This document shows positions 53,022 to 62,302 of a stretch of 64,000 bases of DNA, piece by piece. The stretch is from an uncultured Duncaniella sp. (GTDB lineage: Bacteria > Bacteroidota > Bacteroidia > Bacteroidales > Muribaculaceae), in contig CATWQI010000012.1 of assembly GCA_958352885.1 (NCBI GenBank), positions 1 through 64,000 on the forward strand, written 5' to 3'. Within the stretch, counting starts at the first letter, position 1. Each line of letters starts with the position of its first letter. Below the pieces are notes generated by a model. That model was not told where the DNA came from. It made no database searches and saw nothing but the letters and a program-made list of their open reading frames with translations. The position numbers were made by a program, and so were the translations under genes.

Positions 53022-54140
53022 TTAATGCCGACCGCGACCACCACCGGTAGAACGACTTCCACCTCCGAATCCACCACGGCTTCCACCGGTGCTGAATCCA
53101 CCGGTGCGTCCGCCATTGGTATTGCTTGGACGGTTATAAGTATTGTTATTTGTATTATTAGGACGGGAGTAGCTGTTGGAATTGTTTGTTCCGGGACGGC
53201 TATATCCGTTGTTTTGGTTGGTGGTGGTACTTGGGCGCACGCCGGGTCGGCCAGTTGTGCCGTTATTGTTGGGACGAGCGTTGGTGTTGGTGTTGCCCCA
53301 TCCGGCTGTGCCTTGGTGGCGACCTCCATTGATTAAGCCTGGACGTGAACCCGTAGTACCGGTGGGACGAGAACCTGCCCATTGGTTGCCAGGTCGGCTA
53401 CCGATTGCACCGGGGTGGCGAGGGTTATAGGGACGACCGAGAGAGGGTCCCCAACCCCAGGATGGTCCCCAAGCCCAGTTCCAGGATGGTCCCCAGGCAG
53501 GTCCCCATCCCCAACCGGGTCCCCACGCCCAAGAAGGTCCCCATCCGAATGACCAATAGGGGTCGTACCATGAATTCCAATACCAGCTTGAGTTCCAGCG
53601 CCAGTAATTGTTCCAATAATATGGCGATGACCAGGCTAATGACGGATAGAAATAGTCATATCCCCAATAGGCTGAAGGGGTGTTGACATATACATTGACT
53701 GTCTGAGGTTCCATGTAATATATCTGTGCAAGTTCCGTATCACCGGAGCCACTTACTATTTCAGGGTTGTAGTATTGTTCAATACGGCGGGTGTATTGGA
53801 AATCAGTGGCTGTCGAATCTGCCGATAGTGAGTCGGTGGCGAATATTCCGCGACGGTTGTAATCGTCAACACTTATGGTGCGAGTCCCGTTGACGGTATA
53901 ATTATCGGCAGAAGGATAGTCTGTAACTACTACAGTAGCGGAGCCGTTGCCATAAGTTGCAGCTTTATAATAATTGCCATTGGAGCCGGATGTATTCTGG
54001 GATTTGGATTGAGAAGTCTTGGCGGCCTTATCTTTGGATGCGTCATAGTAGATATCATCATCGTAATATGACTGGGCGGAAGCTATCGAAACGGTAGCAA
54101 ACAAACCTGCCATTAAAATTGCGAAACGTCTGATTTTCAT
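53022..54140 (-). CDS. secreted Trp/Gly/Pro-rich low-complexity protein
   Basis: A 372-residue protein of unknown function with a clear signal peptide (cleavage after SASAQ-like site at 23). Residues 24-155 are Tyr/Asp/Ser-rich. Residues 159-232 are packed with Trp and contain six WGP triplets (from 200). Residues 240-372 are rich in Asn, Gly, Thr, Arg and Pro and end GGRGRH. Composition like this suggests a disordered or cell-surface matrix protein. It belongs to no family I recognise, although Bacteroidales genomes carry similar proteins. Confidence 0.75.
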   Translation of the reverse strand: MKIRRFAILMAGLFATVSIASAQSYYDDDIYYDASKDKAAKTSQSKSQNTSGSNGNYYKAATYGNGSATVVVTDYPSADNYTVNGTRTISVDDYNRRGIFATDSLSADSTATDFQYTRRIEQYYNPEIVSGSGDTELAQIYYMEPQTVNVYVNTPSAYWGYDYFYPSLAWSSPYYWNNYWRWNSSWYWNSWYDPYWSFGWGPSWAWGPGWGWGPAWGPSWNWAWGPSWGWGPSLGRPYNPRHPGAIGSRPGNQWAGSRPTGTTGSRPGLINGGRHQGTAGWGNTNTNARPNNNGTTGRPGVRPSTTTNQNNGYSRPGTNNSNSYSRPNNTNNNTYNRPSNTNGGRTGGFSTGGSRGGFGGGSRSTGGGRGRH

Positions 54141-54275
54141 ATCTGATGCTTGAGTAATGAGAGTTTGTATTAATTGTGTATGCAGGGCTATTTTGCAGAC
54201 CCTTTATTGTTAGACATTTTCCAACCCCAAAAGTTTAATCAAAATAAGCCTTTCACATAATAATATAACACAAAA

Positions 54276-54324
54276 ATACTGCTTTTTCCTGAGAATCCAA
54301 TAAACTTTCAGGAAAAAGCAGTAT
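54276..54324 (-). terminator. terminator of the NatAB-like ABC operon
   Basis: A 17-bp perfect inverted repeat (54276-54292 with 54308-54324). Read on the minus strand it ends in a T-run. It lies 44 bases after the stop of the permease gene. Confidence 0.8.
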
Positions 54325-54367
54325 CAATATGATTATTTAGTGTTATTTAACCTAATATGGCTGATGG

Positions 54368-55678
54368 CTATTTGTAACGAGTCCAGCGGATTACTTCCTT
54401 TATGGTCGGCTTTTTGCCATACATGAAAATACCTACACGGTAGATTTTACCTGCAAGCCATACCATGAAAATGAAACTGGCTATCAACAGTACGAGTGAC
54501 AGTGCGATTTCCCAAGCCGGTATGCCGAATGGGATTCTCGCCACCATAACCATAGGTGAGGTGAGAGGGAATATGGATGCCCAGAATGCTACTGTACCCA
54601 TGGGGTCGGCAGCAGCTACTAAGGCAAACATGATGCCGAAGATTATAGGGAAGACGGCTACCGATGTGAGCTGGCTTGCGTCCTGGATGTTGTCGGCAGA
54701 CGAGCCGATGGCTGCAAAAAAGGAAGAGTAGAGCAGGAAGCCGAATATGAGGAAGATCGTCATCATGGCGACGAGTGACAGGATGTTTCCAACATTTCCA
54801 ATCATTGCCATGCCTTGGAGAAGTTCCATGTCGGAACCATTGCTGATGGCGTCATAGTTGCCAGCCTGTATGGAGGAGATGTCGGTCATCACATCGGCTG
54901 GCATGATAGCGGGTAGGAGGAATGCCGACATGAGTGATAACAGGATGCCCCATAATATCATCTGAGTGACTGCGACAAGTGCCACGCCGATGATTTTACC
55001 CATCATGAGTTGCATCGGTTTGACGGATGATACCACGACTTCAAGAACTCGGTTGCCTTTCTCTTCGATTATCGAAGTCATGACCATCTGCCCGTATATG
55101 AGCAGGAACATGTAGAGGATGAATGACATACCTATGCCGATTGCATAGCTGAAACCGGCTGATACCGCCTCCTGATTTTCTTTGTCGTTGCGTACTGTCG
55201 AGATTGCCACATTGCTTTTCACTTCGTCGAGTATTTGATCGAGGTTTTCGATGTTGTAGCTTTTTAGCCTTGTGGATTCGATTATGTCGTTGATCTGGCG
55301 TGAGATGGAGCTTTCTGTGGATATTGATGAAGGTCCGTTGCTGTAAAGTTTAAGGGTGCCACGTTGTGATTGGATTATATTGGCCGGGATTACAAGTACG
55401 GCACTAACATCGGTGCGGTTGAGCGCCGAATCGACAGTGATGCCTCGTGCGAGCTCGAATTTAACTTCGTCGTAATCCTTCAGCTGCGGAGCTATTGAGC
55501 CGGAATTGTCCACGACAAGGACTTTAGCCTCCGATGAGTCGACGAATGCCATTATGATTGCGGGCAGCGTCATGAGTACAAGCATCAGCAGCGGCGTGAG
55601 TATTGTAGTTATGATGAAGCTTTTTTTCTTGACGCGCTCAAGATATTCGCGCTCGATTACGATACCAATTTTTGACAT
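54368..55678 (-). CDS. ABC exporter permease (NatB-like, ABC-2 type)
   Basis: A 436-residue membrane protein with one N-terminal helix, a large extracytoplasmic domain (about 45-170) and five or six C-terminal helices, the standard layout of NatB-type ABC-2 permeases. Recognisable segments are VIEREYLERVKKKSFIITT at the N terminus and SIIEEKGNRVLEVVVSSVKPMQLMMGKI. It is encoded 33 bp after its ATPase partner. Cargo is unknown; sodium, drugs or peptides are seen for relatives. Confidence 0.85.
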   Translation of the reverse strand: MSKIGIVIEREYLERVKKKSFIITTILTPLLMLVLMTLPAIIMAFVDSSEAKVLVVDNSGSIAPQLKDYDEVKFELARGITVDSALNRTDVSAVLVIPANIIQSQRGTLKLYSNGPSSISTESSISRQINDIIESTRLKSYNIENLDQILDEVKSNVAISTVRNDKENQEAVSAGFSYAIGIGMSFILYMFLLIYGQMVMTSIIEEKGNRVLEVVVSSVKPMQLMMGKIIGVALVAVTQMILWGILLSLMSAFLLPAIMPADVMTDISSIQAGNYDAISNGSDMELLQGMAMIGNVGNILSLVAMMTIFLIFGFLLYSSFFAAIGSSADNIQDASQLTSVAVFPIIFGIMFALVAAADPMGTVAFWASIFPLTSPMVMVARIPFGIPAWEIALSLVLLIASFIFMVWLAGKIYRVGIFMYGKKPTIKEVIRWTRYK

Positions 55679-55711
55679 ATGTATATGATTTTGCTTGGAT
55701 GGTTAGTAAAT

Positions 55712-56635
55712 TCAAATATCCTCTTTTACGGCACGGATGAAGATGTCGTTCATCGATGCCATGCTTTCACAGAATGCAGCAAGTTGAACAGTGTCATTTG
55801 CAAGCGAGATGACATCGTGAAGCGACGAATCGTCGTTGACATGGAGTGAAATGTTGTTACGGCCATGTGCGTCCGGCTCGTTGATATTGAAATCGCCTGC
55901 CACAGGCTGTAGCTTTTCGATAAGATTGCGTGCGTCGCCGCAGAATGTCAGGTCATAACGGTTGCCGAAATAGCGTCTGCGAAGTTCTTCCACATTGCCG
56001 CTGAGGATGTTGCGGCTTTTATTGATGAGCGTGATGTTGTCGCAGACTTCCTCGACTGAACTCATGTTATGAGTGGAGAAAATCACAGTTGCTCCTTCAT
56101 CTTTCAATTTTAGTATTTCGTCTTTGAGGAGGTTGGCGTTGATTGGGTCGAAGCCGGAAAATGGTTCATCGAATATGAGGAGTTTCGGGCGGTGAAGCAC
56201 AGTGATGATGAACTGGATTTTTTGAGCCATTCCCTTGGAAAGTTCTTCGACTTTCTTGTCCCACCAAGAGAGAATGTCAAATTTCTCGAACCATAGACGC
56301 AATTCGCGTGTGGCGTCGGCTTTTGAGAGCCCTTTCAGACGGGCAAAAAACACAGCCTGTTCACCGACTTTCATTTTCTTATACAGACCTCTTTCCTCCG
56401 GAAGGTAGCCGATGTGCTCGACATCGTTCTCGGTGAGTGGGTGTCCGTCAAGGTAGACTTGTCCCTTGTCAGGGGCAGTGATGTGGTTTATGATGCGGAT
56501 GAGTGTGGTTTTCCCTGCACCGTTTGGTCCAAGCAACCCGTAAACCTTTCCTTCAGGCACGGAGAGCGATACATTATCAAGCGCCACATGGGATGAGTAG
56601 GCTTTGGTTACATTTTCGACTTGTAAAATATCCAT
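55712..56635 (-). CDS. ABC exporter ATP-binding protein (NatA-like)
   Basis: A 307-residue ABC ATPase. Walker A is GPNGAGKTT, the signature LSKGMAQK replaces LSGGQ, Walker B is KLLIFDEPFSG, and the switch His is in FSTHNM. The DUF4162-like tail (from about 220) is typical of NatA-type exporters. It forms an operon with the permease and is divergent from the ECF sigma gene. Confidence 0.93.
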   Translation of the reverse strand: MDILQVENVTKAYSSHVALDNVSLSVPEGKVYGLLGPNGAGKTTLIRIINHITAPDKGQVYLDGHPLTENDVEHIGYLPEERGLYKKMKVGEQAVFFARLKGLSKADATRELRLWFEKFDILSWWDKKVEELSKGMAQKIQFIITVLHRPKLLIFDEPFSGFDPINANLLKDEILKLKDEGATVIFSTHNMSSVEEVCDNITLINKSRNILSGNVEELRRRYFGNRYDLTFCGDARNLIEKLQPVAGDFNINEPDAHGRNNISLHVNDDSSLHDVISLANDTVQLAAFCESMASMNDIFIRAVKEDI

Positions 56636-56701
56636 TATTAAGATGTATAATTAATTGGTTTAGGAGTCATTCAGTGAATGCCAGAGTTTGAAACATATGA
56701 C

Positions 56702-56710
56702 GCAAAAGTA
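56702..56710 (-). promoter_or_regulatory. putative -7 element of the NatAB-like operon
   Basis: TACTTTTGC on the minus strand fits TAnnTTTGC, 67 bases before the ATPase start. The -33 position falls inside the adjacent inverted repeat and has no clean TTTG. Confidence 0.5.
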
Positions 56711-56713
56711 CTG

Positions 56714-56741
56714 AAAAAGTTTCAGTGGGATGAAACTTTTT
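56714..56741. repeat. 11-bp inverted repeat in a divergent promoter region
   Basis: aaaaagtttca at 56714-56724 and its exact reverse complement tgaaacttttt at 56731-56741 with a 6-base centre. It covers the expected -33 region of the ABC operon promoter, so it is a candidate operator. The plus-strand T-run could alternatively make it a weak attenuator. Confidence 0.5.
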
Positions 56742-56808
56742 TCACAAATGCTCGTCTAAGAGAGAAAAGTGACAAGCATAAACATTAATAAACTCATTAG
56801 AATAACAG

Positions 56809-57315
56809 ATGGCAGTACCCACCAAAGAATCACGTTTTATGGCGGTAGTCAATGACAATCGCCAGATGATTTATAAGGTGTGCTATATGTATGCCACTGA
56901 TAATGACCATTTCAAGGATCTATACCAGGAGGTGCTCGCAAGTCTGTGGCAAGGGCTTGATTCATTCAGGGGAGATTCAAAAATGTCAACATGGATATAC
57001 CGTGCCGCCATCAACACTTGTGTTACGTTCTATCGCAAGCATAAAAGCCACGGGCAGGAAACTGTGGCTCTCGACGCAGTAGCCGATATCCCCGGCGATG
57101 ATAATGCAAGGGCTGATATGCTGAAGGAGATGTACAGGCTGATATCAGGTCTGAACAAAATGGACAAGGCTCTTATATTGATGTGGCTTGACGAACGTAG
57201 CTACGATGAGATAGCGGAAGTGACGGGATTGTCACGTAACAATGTTGCCACACGTCTGCGCCGGATAAAGCAAAGACTTGTGGACGAAAACAGGAAGGAG
57301 GAAAACTTAGCATGA
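56809..57315 (+). CDS. ECF-type RNA polymerase sigma factor
   Basis: A 168-residue sigma-70 family factor with region 2 (DLYQEVLASLWQGLDSFRGDSKMSTWIYRAAIN is spread over two helices) and region 4 (LDERSYDEIAEVTGLSRNNVATRLRRIKQ). It has no extra domains. The stop overlaps the start of a membrane-protein gene by 4 bp, the usual arrangement for a sigma factor and its membrane-bound partner. Confidence 0.9.
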   Translation: MAVPTKESRFMAVVNDNRQMIYKVCYMYATDNDHFKDLYQEVLASLWQGLDSFRGDSKMSTWIYRAAINTCVTFYRKHKSHGQETVALDAVADIPGDDNARADMLKEMYRLISGLNKMDKALILMWLDERSYDEIAEVTGLSRNNVATRLRRIKQRLVDENRKEENLA

Positions 57316-57860
57316 ATATCGATGAACTGAAACAGAACTGGAACTCAATGGACTTCACTGCTGGCGGTCCCATGCCGGATGTCCGTGATTTGGAGAAACG
57401 TGTGGCTACAAGCCGTGTTTCGACTTTGCGGGACAGGATTTATCGTTTGCATATACGTCTGAGTATATTGGCATGCCTCGGTATATTCACTATGGTGCCG
57501 TTTGAGAAGGGGGAACCGTTGATGGCTCTGTGTGCCATAGCATTCTTTATTATTATGATGGCAATGCATGCCTCGCTGGCATTCTGGGCGCATAAACTTG
57601 ATTATGGGCGTATGACTGTAAAAGAAGCTCTGAAGTCTGTTTATGAGCTGGAGCATAAGCGTAACCGCAATAGGGTTGTAGCTGTCGTGATGGCAATACC
57701 TTTATTATGCTATATGGGATATACGTTTTCGAACGGAGAGCCGGGATTGCTGGTCGGCTGTATTGCCGGTGCATGCCTGGGGGCATTGATAGGGCTTATG
57801 GTTAATCACCGGGCCGTGATGACTCTACGTGAGATGAAGAAGGAACTTGGTGATGACTGA
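57312..57860 (+). CDS. membrane protein coupled to the ECF sigma factor
   Basis: A 182-residue protein: a short cytoplasmic N-terminal part (MNIDELKQNWNSMD), two helices (about 52-94), a polar loop, then two more helices (about 123-165). It has the place and coupling of an anti-sigma factor but no zinc-binding ZAS motif (HxxxCxxC) is present. It could be an atypical regulator of the sigma factor. I do not recognise the family beyond that. Confidence 0.6.
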   Translation: MNIDELKQNWNSMDFTAGGPMPDVRDLEKRVATSRVSTLRDRIYRLHIRLSILACLGIFTMVPFEKGEPLMALCAIAFFIIMMAMHASLAFWAHKLDYGRMTVKEALKSVYELEHKRNRNRVVAVVMAIPLLCYMGYTFSNGEPGLLVGCIAGACLGALIGLMVNHRAVMTLREMKKELGDD

Positions 57861-57924
57861 GCCTCGAAAGTGAAAAAATGAGGGGTAACGAGTGGGCAAT
57901 ACGAAAAAAGTAGTGCCGGTCACA

Positions 57925-57955
57925 TTGACAATTGGCAATTGTTTACTAACTTTGC
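57925..57955 (+). promoter_or_regulatory. promoter of the pyrB operon
   Basis: TTG at 57925-57927, 19 bases, then TAACTTTGC at 57947-57955. It sits inside a longer in-frame reading frame, which shows that pyrB starts at 57991 and not at 57892. Confidence 0.8.
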
Positions 57956-57990
57956 AGAGAACTCACGAAGCAATTCAACATTTCACTGCA

Positions 57991-58905
57991 ATGAATACAA
58001 AAAGCCTTGTGTCAATCAGCGATATAGGTCGCGATGAGATATTAAAATTGCTTGAGACAGCCAAGAAGTTTGAAGAGAACCCCAACAGACGGCTGCTCGA
58101 AGGCAAGGTGGTAGCAACTCTCTTTTTTGAACCGTCCACAAGAACCCGGTTGAGTTTTGAAACAGCTGTTAACCGTCTTGGCGGGCGTGTTATAGGTTTT
58201 TCGGATGCCAACACTACAAGTTCATCAAAAGGGGAAACTCTTAAGGACACCATAAAGATGGTGAGCAATTATGTGGACTTGATAATCATGCGCCACTATC
58301 TGGAAGGAGCAGCCCGCTATGCGTCGGAAGTAACAGACGTGCCTATCATAAATGCCGGAGACGGGGCAAACCAGCATCCGTCCCAGACAATGCTTGACCT
58401 TTACTCTATATATAAGACGCAAGGGACTCTCGAAAATCTGACCATAACTCTTGTCGGTGATTTGAAGTATGGTCGTACAGTGCATTCGCTTCTCATGGCT
58501 ATGAGGTATTTCAATCCTGAGTTCAGATTTGTGGCTTGCGATGAATTGGGAATGCCGAAGGAATATAAGATATTCTGTGAAGAGAACGGAATCAAGTATA
58601 CTGAGTACAGGGATTTTTCGCAGGAAGTAATAAACAGCAGTGATATCATTTATATGACACGCGTTCAGCGTGAACGTTTTGCTGATATAATGGAGTATGA
58701 GCGTGTGAAGGATTTGTATAATCTGAACAATGCCATGCTCGGAGGAGCCAAGGAGAATATGCGTATATTGCATCCGCTGCCCCGTGTGAATGAGATTGCA
58801 CAGGACGTGGACGACAATCCGCACGCATATTATTTCGAACAGGCCCGTAACGGTCTTTATGCCCGTCAGGCACTGATATGCCGTTCGCTTGGAATAGAAG
58901 TTTAA
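57991..58905 (+). CDS. pyrB: aspartate carbamoyltransferase catalytic subunit
   Basis: Joins carbamoyl phosphate and aspartate in the committed step of pyrimidine synthesis. The 304-residue protein matches the usual PyrB length. It shows the carbamoyl-phosphate site FFEPSTRTRLSFETA, HPSQTMLDLYSI and the C-terminal HPLPRVNEI. The ATG at 57991 is preceded by a good promoter. The regulatory subunit gene follows after 23 bp. Confidence 0.95.
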   Translation: MNTKSLVSISDIGRDEILKLLETAKKFEENPNRRLLEGKVVATLFFEPSTRTRLSFETAVNRLGGRVIGFSDANTTSSSKGETLKDTIKMVSNYVDLIIMRHYLEGAARYASEVTDVPIINAGDGANQHPSQTMLDLYSIYKTQGTLENLTITLVGDLKYGRTVHSLLMAMRYFNPEFRFVACDELGMPKEYKIFCEENGIKYTEYRDFSQEVINSSDIIYMTRVQRERFADIMEYERVKDLYNLNNAMLGGAKENMRILHPLPRVNEIAQDVDDNPHAYYFEQARNGLYARQALICRSLGIEV

Positions 58906-58928
58906 TTGAAGTATTACCGATAAAAGCA

Positions 58929-59390
58929 ATGACTGTTTCAAAACAAGAATTAGCGGTGGCAGCGCTCAAGGATGGCACTGTCATCGATCATATCCCGTCA
59001 TCAGTACTTTTCAAGGCTGTCAAGATTCTCGGTATCGCGAATCTTGACACAGCAGTTACCATCGGTAATAATCTTGACAGCAAGAAACTTGGGACCAAGG
59101 GTATTATTAAGGTAGCAGGAGTGTTCTTCCCGGAAGATACGCTCAACCGTATAGCGCTGATAGCTCCTTCTGCCGTAGTCAATATAATCCGTGATTACGA
59201 GGTGGTTGAGAAATATTCGGTATCGCTTCCTGATACTATAATAGGTATTGTGAAGTGCGGGAATCCGAAATGTATCACAAACAATGAGCCGATGCGTACC
59301 AAATTTCATGTCATAGACCACGATGATGTGACTGTGGAATGCCATTATTGCGGGCAGGCGGTGAAGAGCCGTGACGCCCAGATATGCTAA
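58929..59390 (+). CDS. pyrI: aspartate carbamoyltransferase regulatory subunit
   Basis: A 153-residue subunit that carries the allosteric nucleotide site and a zinc domain. The N-terminal part has VAALKDGTVIDHIPS and the C-terminal zinc ligands are in CGNPKC and CHYCG. The ATG at 58929 gives the normal PyrI start; an upstream ATG at 58878 lies inside pyrB. Confidence 0.95.
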   Translation: MTVSKQELAVAALKDGTVIDHIPSSVLFKAVKILGIANLDTAVTIGNNLDSKKLGTKGIIKVAGVFFPEDTLNRIALIAPSAVVNIIRDYEVVEKYSVSLPDTIIGIVKCGNPKCITNNEPMRTKFHVIDHDDVTVECHYCGQAVKSRDAQIC

Positions 59391-59413
59391 CCGGAATAAG
59401 GGACTGAAGTCAG

Positions 59414-59974
59414 ATGAAAGTATCCTGGAAGCCCGGTACAATGATATATCCACTCCCGGCGGTGATAGTTACCTGCGGGACAATGGAGCATAGCAACATG
59501 CTGACTGTGGCGTGGACCGGTACGATTTGTACCAATCCGCCGATGTGTTATATCTCAGTGCGTCCGGAACGCTATTCATATCCGCTTATAAAGGACAGAA
59601 TGGAGTTTACAATCAATCTGACTACCAGGGATATGGCGCACGCTACCGATTGGGTAGGTGTGAGGTCCGGAAAGGATTACGACAAATGGAAGGAGACCGG
59701 GTTGACCCCTGTGCATGGTGTCAAGGTGGAATGTCCTTACATAGAGGAGTCTCCGCTCAACATTGAATGCCGGGTCAAGGAAATAGTCCGTCTCGGAAGT
59801 CACGATATGTTTATAGCCGATGTGGTGAACGTGCTGGCAGATGACAGTCTTATCGATGCCGGGACAGGAGCGTTTGACTTGGGAGCCGCCGGTCTGCTTA
59901 ATTATTCCCATGGTCATTATTTTGAACAGGGGACAGAAATAGGACATTTCGGATGGAGTGTCAAGAAGAAATAA
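59414..59974 (+). CDS. flavin reductase-like FMN-binding protein
   Basis: A 186-residue split-barrel protein of the flavin reductase family (VIVTCGTMEHSNMLTVAWTG, split core strands; VRPERYSYPLIK; FTINLTT; HATDWVG). It follows pyrI by 23 bp, an arrangement common in Bacteroidales. The physiological partner is unknown. Confidence 0.8.
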   Translation: MKVSWKPGTMIYPLPAVIVTCGTMEHSNMLTVAWTGTICTNPPMCYISVRPERYSYPLIKDRMEFTINLTTRDMAHATDWVGVRSGKDYDKWKETGLTPVHGVKVECPYIEESPLNIECRVKEIVRLGSHDMFIADVVNVLADDSLIDAGTGAFDLGAAGLLNYSHGHYFEQGTEIGHFGWSVKKK

Positions 59975-60006
59975 ATTTTAACAATACATACCATCTTCCA
60001 AATCCA

Positions 60007-61287
60007 ATGAAAGAAGACAACGTAATTTTTGAAATCATTGAACGTGAGCACCAGCGCCAGAAGAAAGGCATTGAGCTCATCGCTTCTGAAAACTTCGTCA
60101 GTGAGCAGGTAATGCGTGCCATGGGGTCGTGCCTGACAAATAAGTATGCCGAGGGCTATCCCGGTCACCGTTACTATGGCGGTTGTGAAGTAGTGGACGA
60201 AGCGGAGTCAATAGCTATCGAGCGTCTCAAGCAGCTTTTCGGAGCTGAGTGGGCAAATGTTCAGCCTCACTCCGGCGCACAGGCCAATATGGCTGTGTTC
60301 ATGGCATGTCTTAACCCGGGCGACAAGTTCCTTGGACTTAACCTTTCGCACGGAGGTCACCTCTCGCATGGTAGCCCTGTGAATTTCTCTGGTCTGATGT
60401 TCCATGCTCTTGAATATAATGTAGACGAGGAAACCGGGCGCGTCAATTACGAGCAGATGGAGGAAGTGGCACGCCGCGAACGACCGAAATTGATAGTGGG
60501 CGGTGCAAGCGCATATAGCCGTGAGTGGGATTATGCCCGTATGCGTAAGCTTGCTGATGAGATAGGCGCTATTTTCCTTGTGGATATGGCTCACCCCGCA
60601 GGACTGATTGCTGCCGGTCTGCTTGACAACCCCGTCAAGTATGCTCACATAGTTACCACAACTACTCACAAGACACTTCGCGGACCGCGTGGTGGCGTGA
60701 TAATGATGGGTAAGGATTTTGAAAATCCATGGGGCAAGACTACTCCAAAGGGGGTGGTAAAGATGATGTCGCAGCTACTGGATTCAGCTGTGTTCCCCGG
60801 AGTCCAGGGTGGTCCGCTCGAACATGTCATAGCAGCCAAGGCTGTGGCTTTCGGCGAAGCTCTTCAGCCGGAATTCAAGGAGTATCAGCTTCAGGTCAAA
60901 AATAACGCAGCAGCTCTTGCCAATGCTCTCATCGAAAAGGGTTATAAGATTGTGTCAGGCGGCACGGACAACCACTGTATTCTCGTGGATCTCCGCACTA
61001 AATTCCCTGACCTTACCGGCAAGGTGGCTGAGAAGGCACTCGTTGAGGCTGATATCACTGCTAACAAGAATATGGTGCCGTTTGATTCGCGCAGCCCGTT
61101 CCAGACTTCCGGTATACGACTCGGTACTCCTGCCATCACGACCCGTGGAGCCAAGGAGCCGCTTATGGGCGAGATCGCTGAAATGATTGACACCGTGCTC
61201 CGTGCTCCTGCCGATGCGGAGACCATCGCGGCAGTACGCGCAAAGGTGAATGCCACTATGGCGGAATATCCTATGTTTGCATATTGA
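60007..61287 (+). CDS. glyA: serine hydroxymethyltransferase
   Basis: PLP enzyme that converts serine to glycine while charging tetrahydrofolate with a one-carbon unit. The 426-residue protein shows IELIASENFVSEQV near the N terminus, the Gly-rich loop YAEGYPGHRYYGG and the PLP lysine in TTTTHKTLRGPRGG. The ATG at 60007 is used; the longer frame from 59953 overlaps the flavin reductase gene. A terminator follows at 61330. Confidence 0.97.
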   Translation: MKEDNVIFEIIEREHQRQKKGIELIASENFVSEQVMRAMGSCLTNKYAEGYPGHRYYGGCEVVDEAESIAIERLKQLFGAEWANVQPHSGAQANMAVFMACLNPGDKFLGLNLSHGGHLSHGSPVNFSGLMFHALEYNVDEETGRVNYEQMEEVARRERPKLIVGGASAYSREWDYARMRKLADEIGAIFLVDMAHPAGLIAAGLLDNPVKYAHIVTTTTHKTLRGPRGGVIMMGKDFENPWGKTTPKGVVKMMSQLLDSAVFPGVQGGPLEHVIAAKAVAFGEALQPEFKEYQLQVKNNAAALANALIEKGYKIVSGGTDNHCILVDLRTKFPDLTGKVAEKALVEADITANKNMVPFDSRSPFQTSGIRLGTPAITTRGAKEPLMGEIAEMIDTVLRAPADAETIAAVRAKVNATMAEYPMFAY

Positions 61288-61329
61288 TTACCCACCTATA
61301 TATTATAGGTGTGAATTGATTCTTACAGC

Positions 61330-61371
61330 TGGGAAGGATGGCGCTAAAGCCGTCTTTCCCATGCTTTTTTT
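61330..61371 (+). terminator. terminator after glyA
   Basis: A stem of about 12 bp (tgggaaggatggc with gccgtctttccca, two G-T pairs), then a run of seven T from 61365. A smaller hairpin cacctata/tataggtg lies just before it (61290-61310 region). Confidence 0.8.
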
Positions 61372-61385
61372 ACAATGCCGTTCAT

Positions 61386-62189
61386 ATGAATATAATAGAG
61401 ATAACGACCCTGAATCATGATGGAGTGGAGGTGTTCGGTGCATTGACCGAGGCACAGTTGCGCAATAGGCTTGACCTCGAAAAAGGGATTTTCATAGCAG
61501 AGAGCCCCAAGGTAATTAATGTGGCTCTCAGTGCCGGATATGAACCGGTTTCCCTTCTCTGTGAGCGCAAACATATAACGGGCGATGCAGCCGGTATAAT
61601 AGAGCGTTGTGGCGAGATTCCTGTTTACACAGGTAGCCGAGAGCTGTTGGCACAATTGACCGGCTATAAGCTTACACGAGGAGTCTTATGCGCCATGCGC
61701 AGACCGCCATGCCGTAGAGTCGAGGATGTGTGCGAAGGAGCGAGTAGGGTAGTGGTGATTGACGGAGTGGTGGACACCACAAATATAGGGGCTATATTCC
61801 GTTCGGCAGCAGCGCTGGGAATAGATGCTGTATTGCTTACCCCTACATCGTGCGACCCACTTAACAGGCGGGCAGTGAGGGTTTCCATGGGGTCGGTATT
61901 TCTTGTCCCGTGGACATGGCTTGATGCTCCGGTCCAGTCGCTGAACAAGCTTGGATACCGCACGGCGGCGATGGCGCTGACCGACAAGTCTGTTTCGATT
62001 GATGATGCGGCATTGCAGGCGGAGCCGAAACTGGCAATCGTAATGGGTACCGAGGGAGACGGATTGGCAAAAGAGACAATCTCAAGTGCTGACTATACGG
62101 TGCGTATTCCGATGTCGCACAATGTTGACTCGCTGAACGTCGCGGCTGCAGCGGCAGTAGCATTCTGGCAGTTGCGGAAACGTGATTGA
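61386..62189 (+). CDS. TrmH/SpoU-family RNA 2'-O-methyltransferase
   Basis: A 267-residue SPOUT methyltransferase with an N-terminal RNA-binding substrate domain. The three SpoU motifs are VDTTNIGAIFRSAAALG, AIVMGTEGDGL and IPMSHNVDSLNVAAAAA, which form the knotted SAM site. The ATG at 61386 gives a standard start; the longer frame from 61338 runs through the glyA terminator. Whether the target is tRNA or rRNA is not clear. Confidence 0.9.
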   Translation: MNIIEITTLNHDGVEVFGALTEAQLRNRLDLEKGIFIAESPKVINVALSAGYEPVSLLCERKHITGDAAGIIERCGEIPVYTGSRELLAQLTGYKLTRGVLCAMRRPPCRRVEDVCEGASRVVVIDGVVDTTNIGAIFRSAAALGIDAVLLTPTSCDPLNRRAVRVSMGSVFLVPWTWLDAPVQSLNKLGYRTAAMALTDKSVSIDDAALQAEPKLAIVMGTEGDGLAKETISSADYTVRIPMSHNVDSLNVAAAAAVAFWQLRKRD

Positions 62190-62270
62190 CTCATGTGGCT
62201 GCTATGATATGTCGTAAAGTCGAGTCCTGGCGTATGTTAAATAATATATATAAAGCCGGCTAAAAAATAG

Positions 62271-62302
62271 TTGGCGGATAAAGAAATATTTACTATTTTT
62301 GC
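62271..62302 (+). promoter_or_regulatory. promoter of the polysaccharide locus at the right edge
   Basis: TTG at 62271-62273, 20 bases, then TATTTTTGC at 62294-62302, a full match to the Bacteroidota consensus. It has no visible flanking inverted repeats, so an invertible capsule promoter is not indicated. Confidence 0.75.

Noticed and set aside
57892..57990. Upstream extension of pyrB from 57892
   Set aside because: The consensus promoter at 57925-57955 lies inside it and normal PyrB begins at the ATG at 57991.
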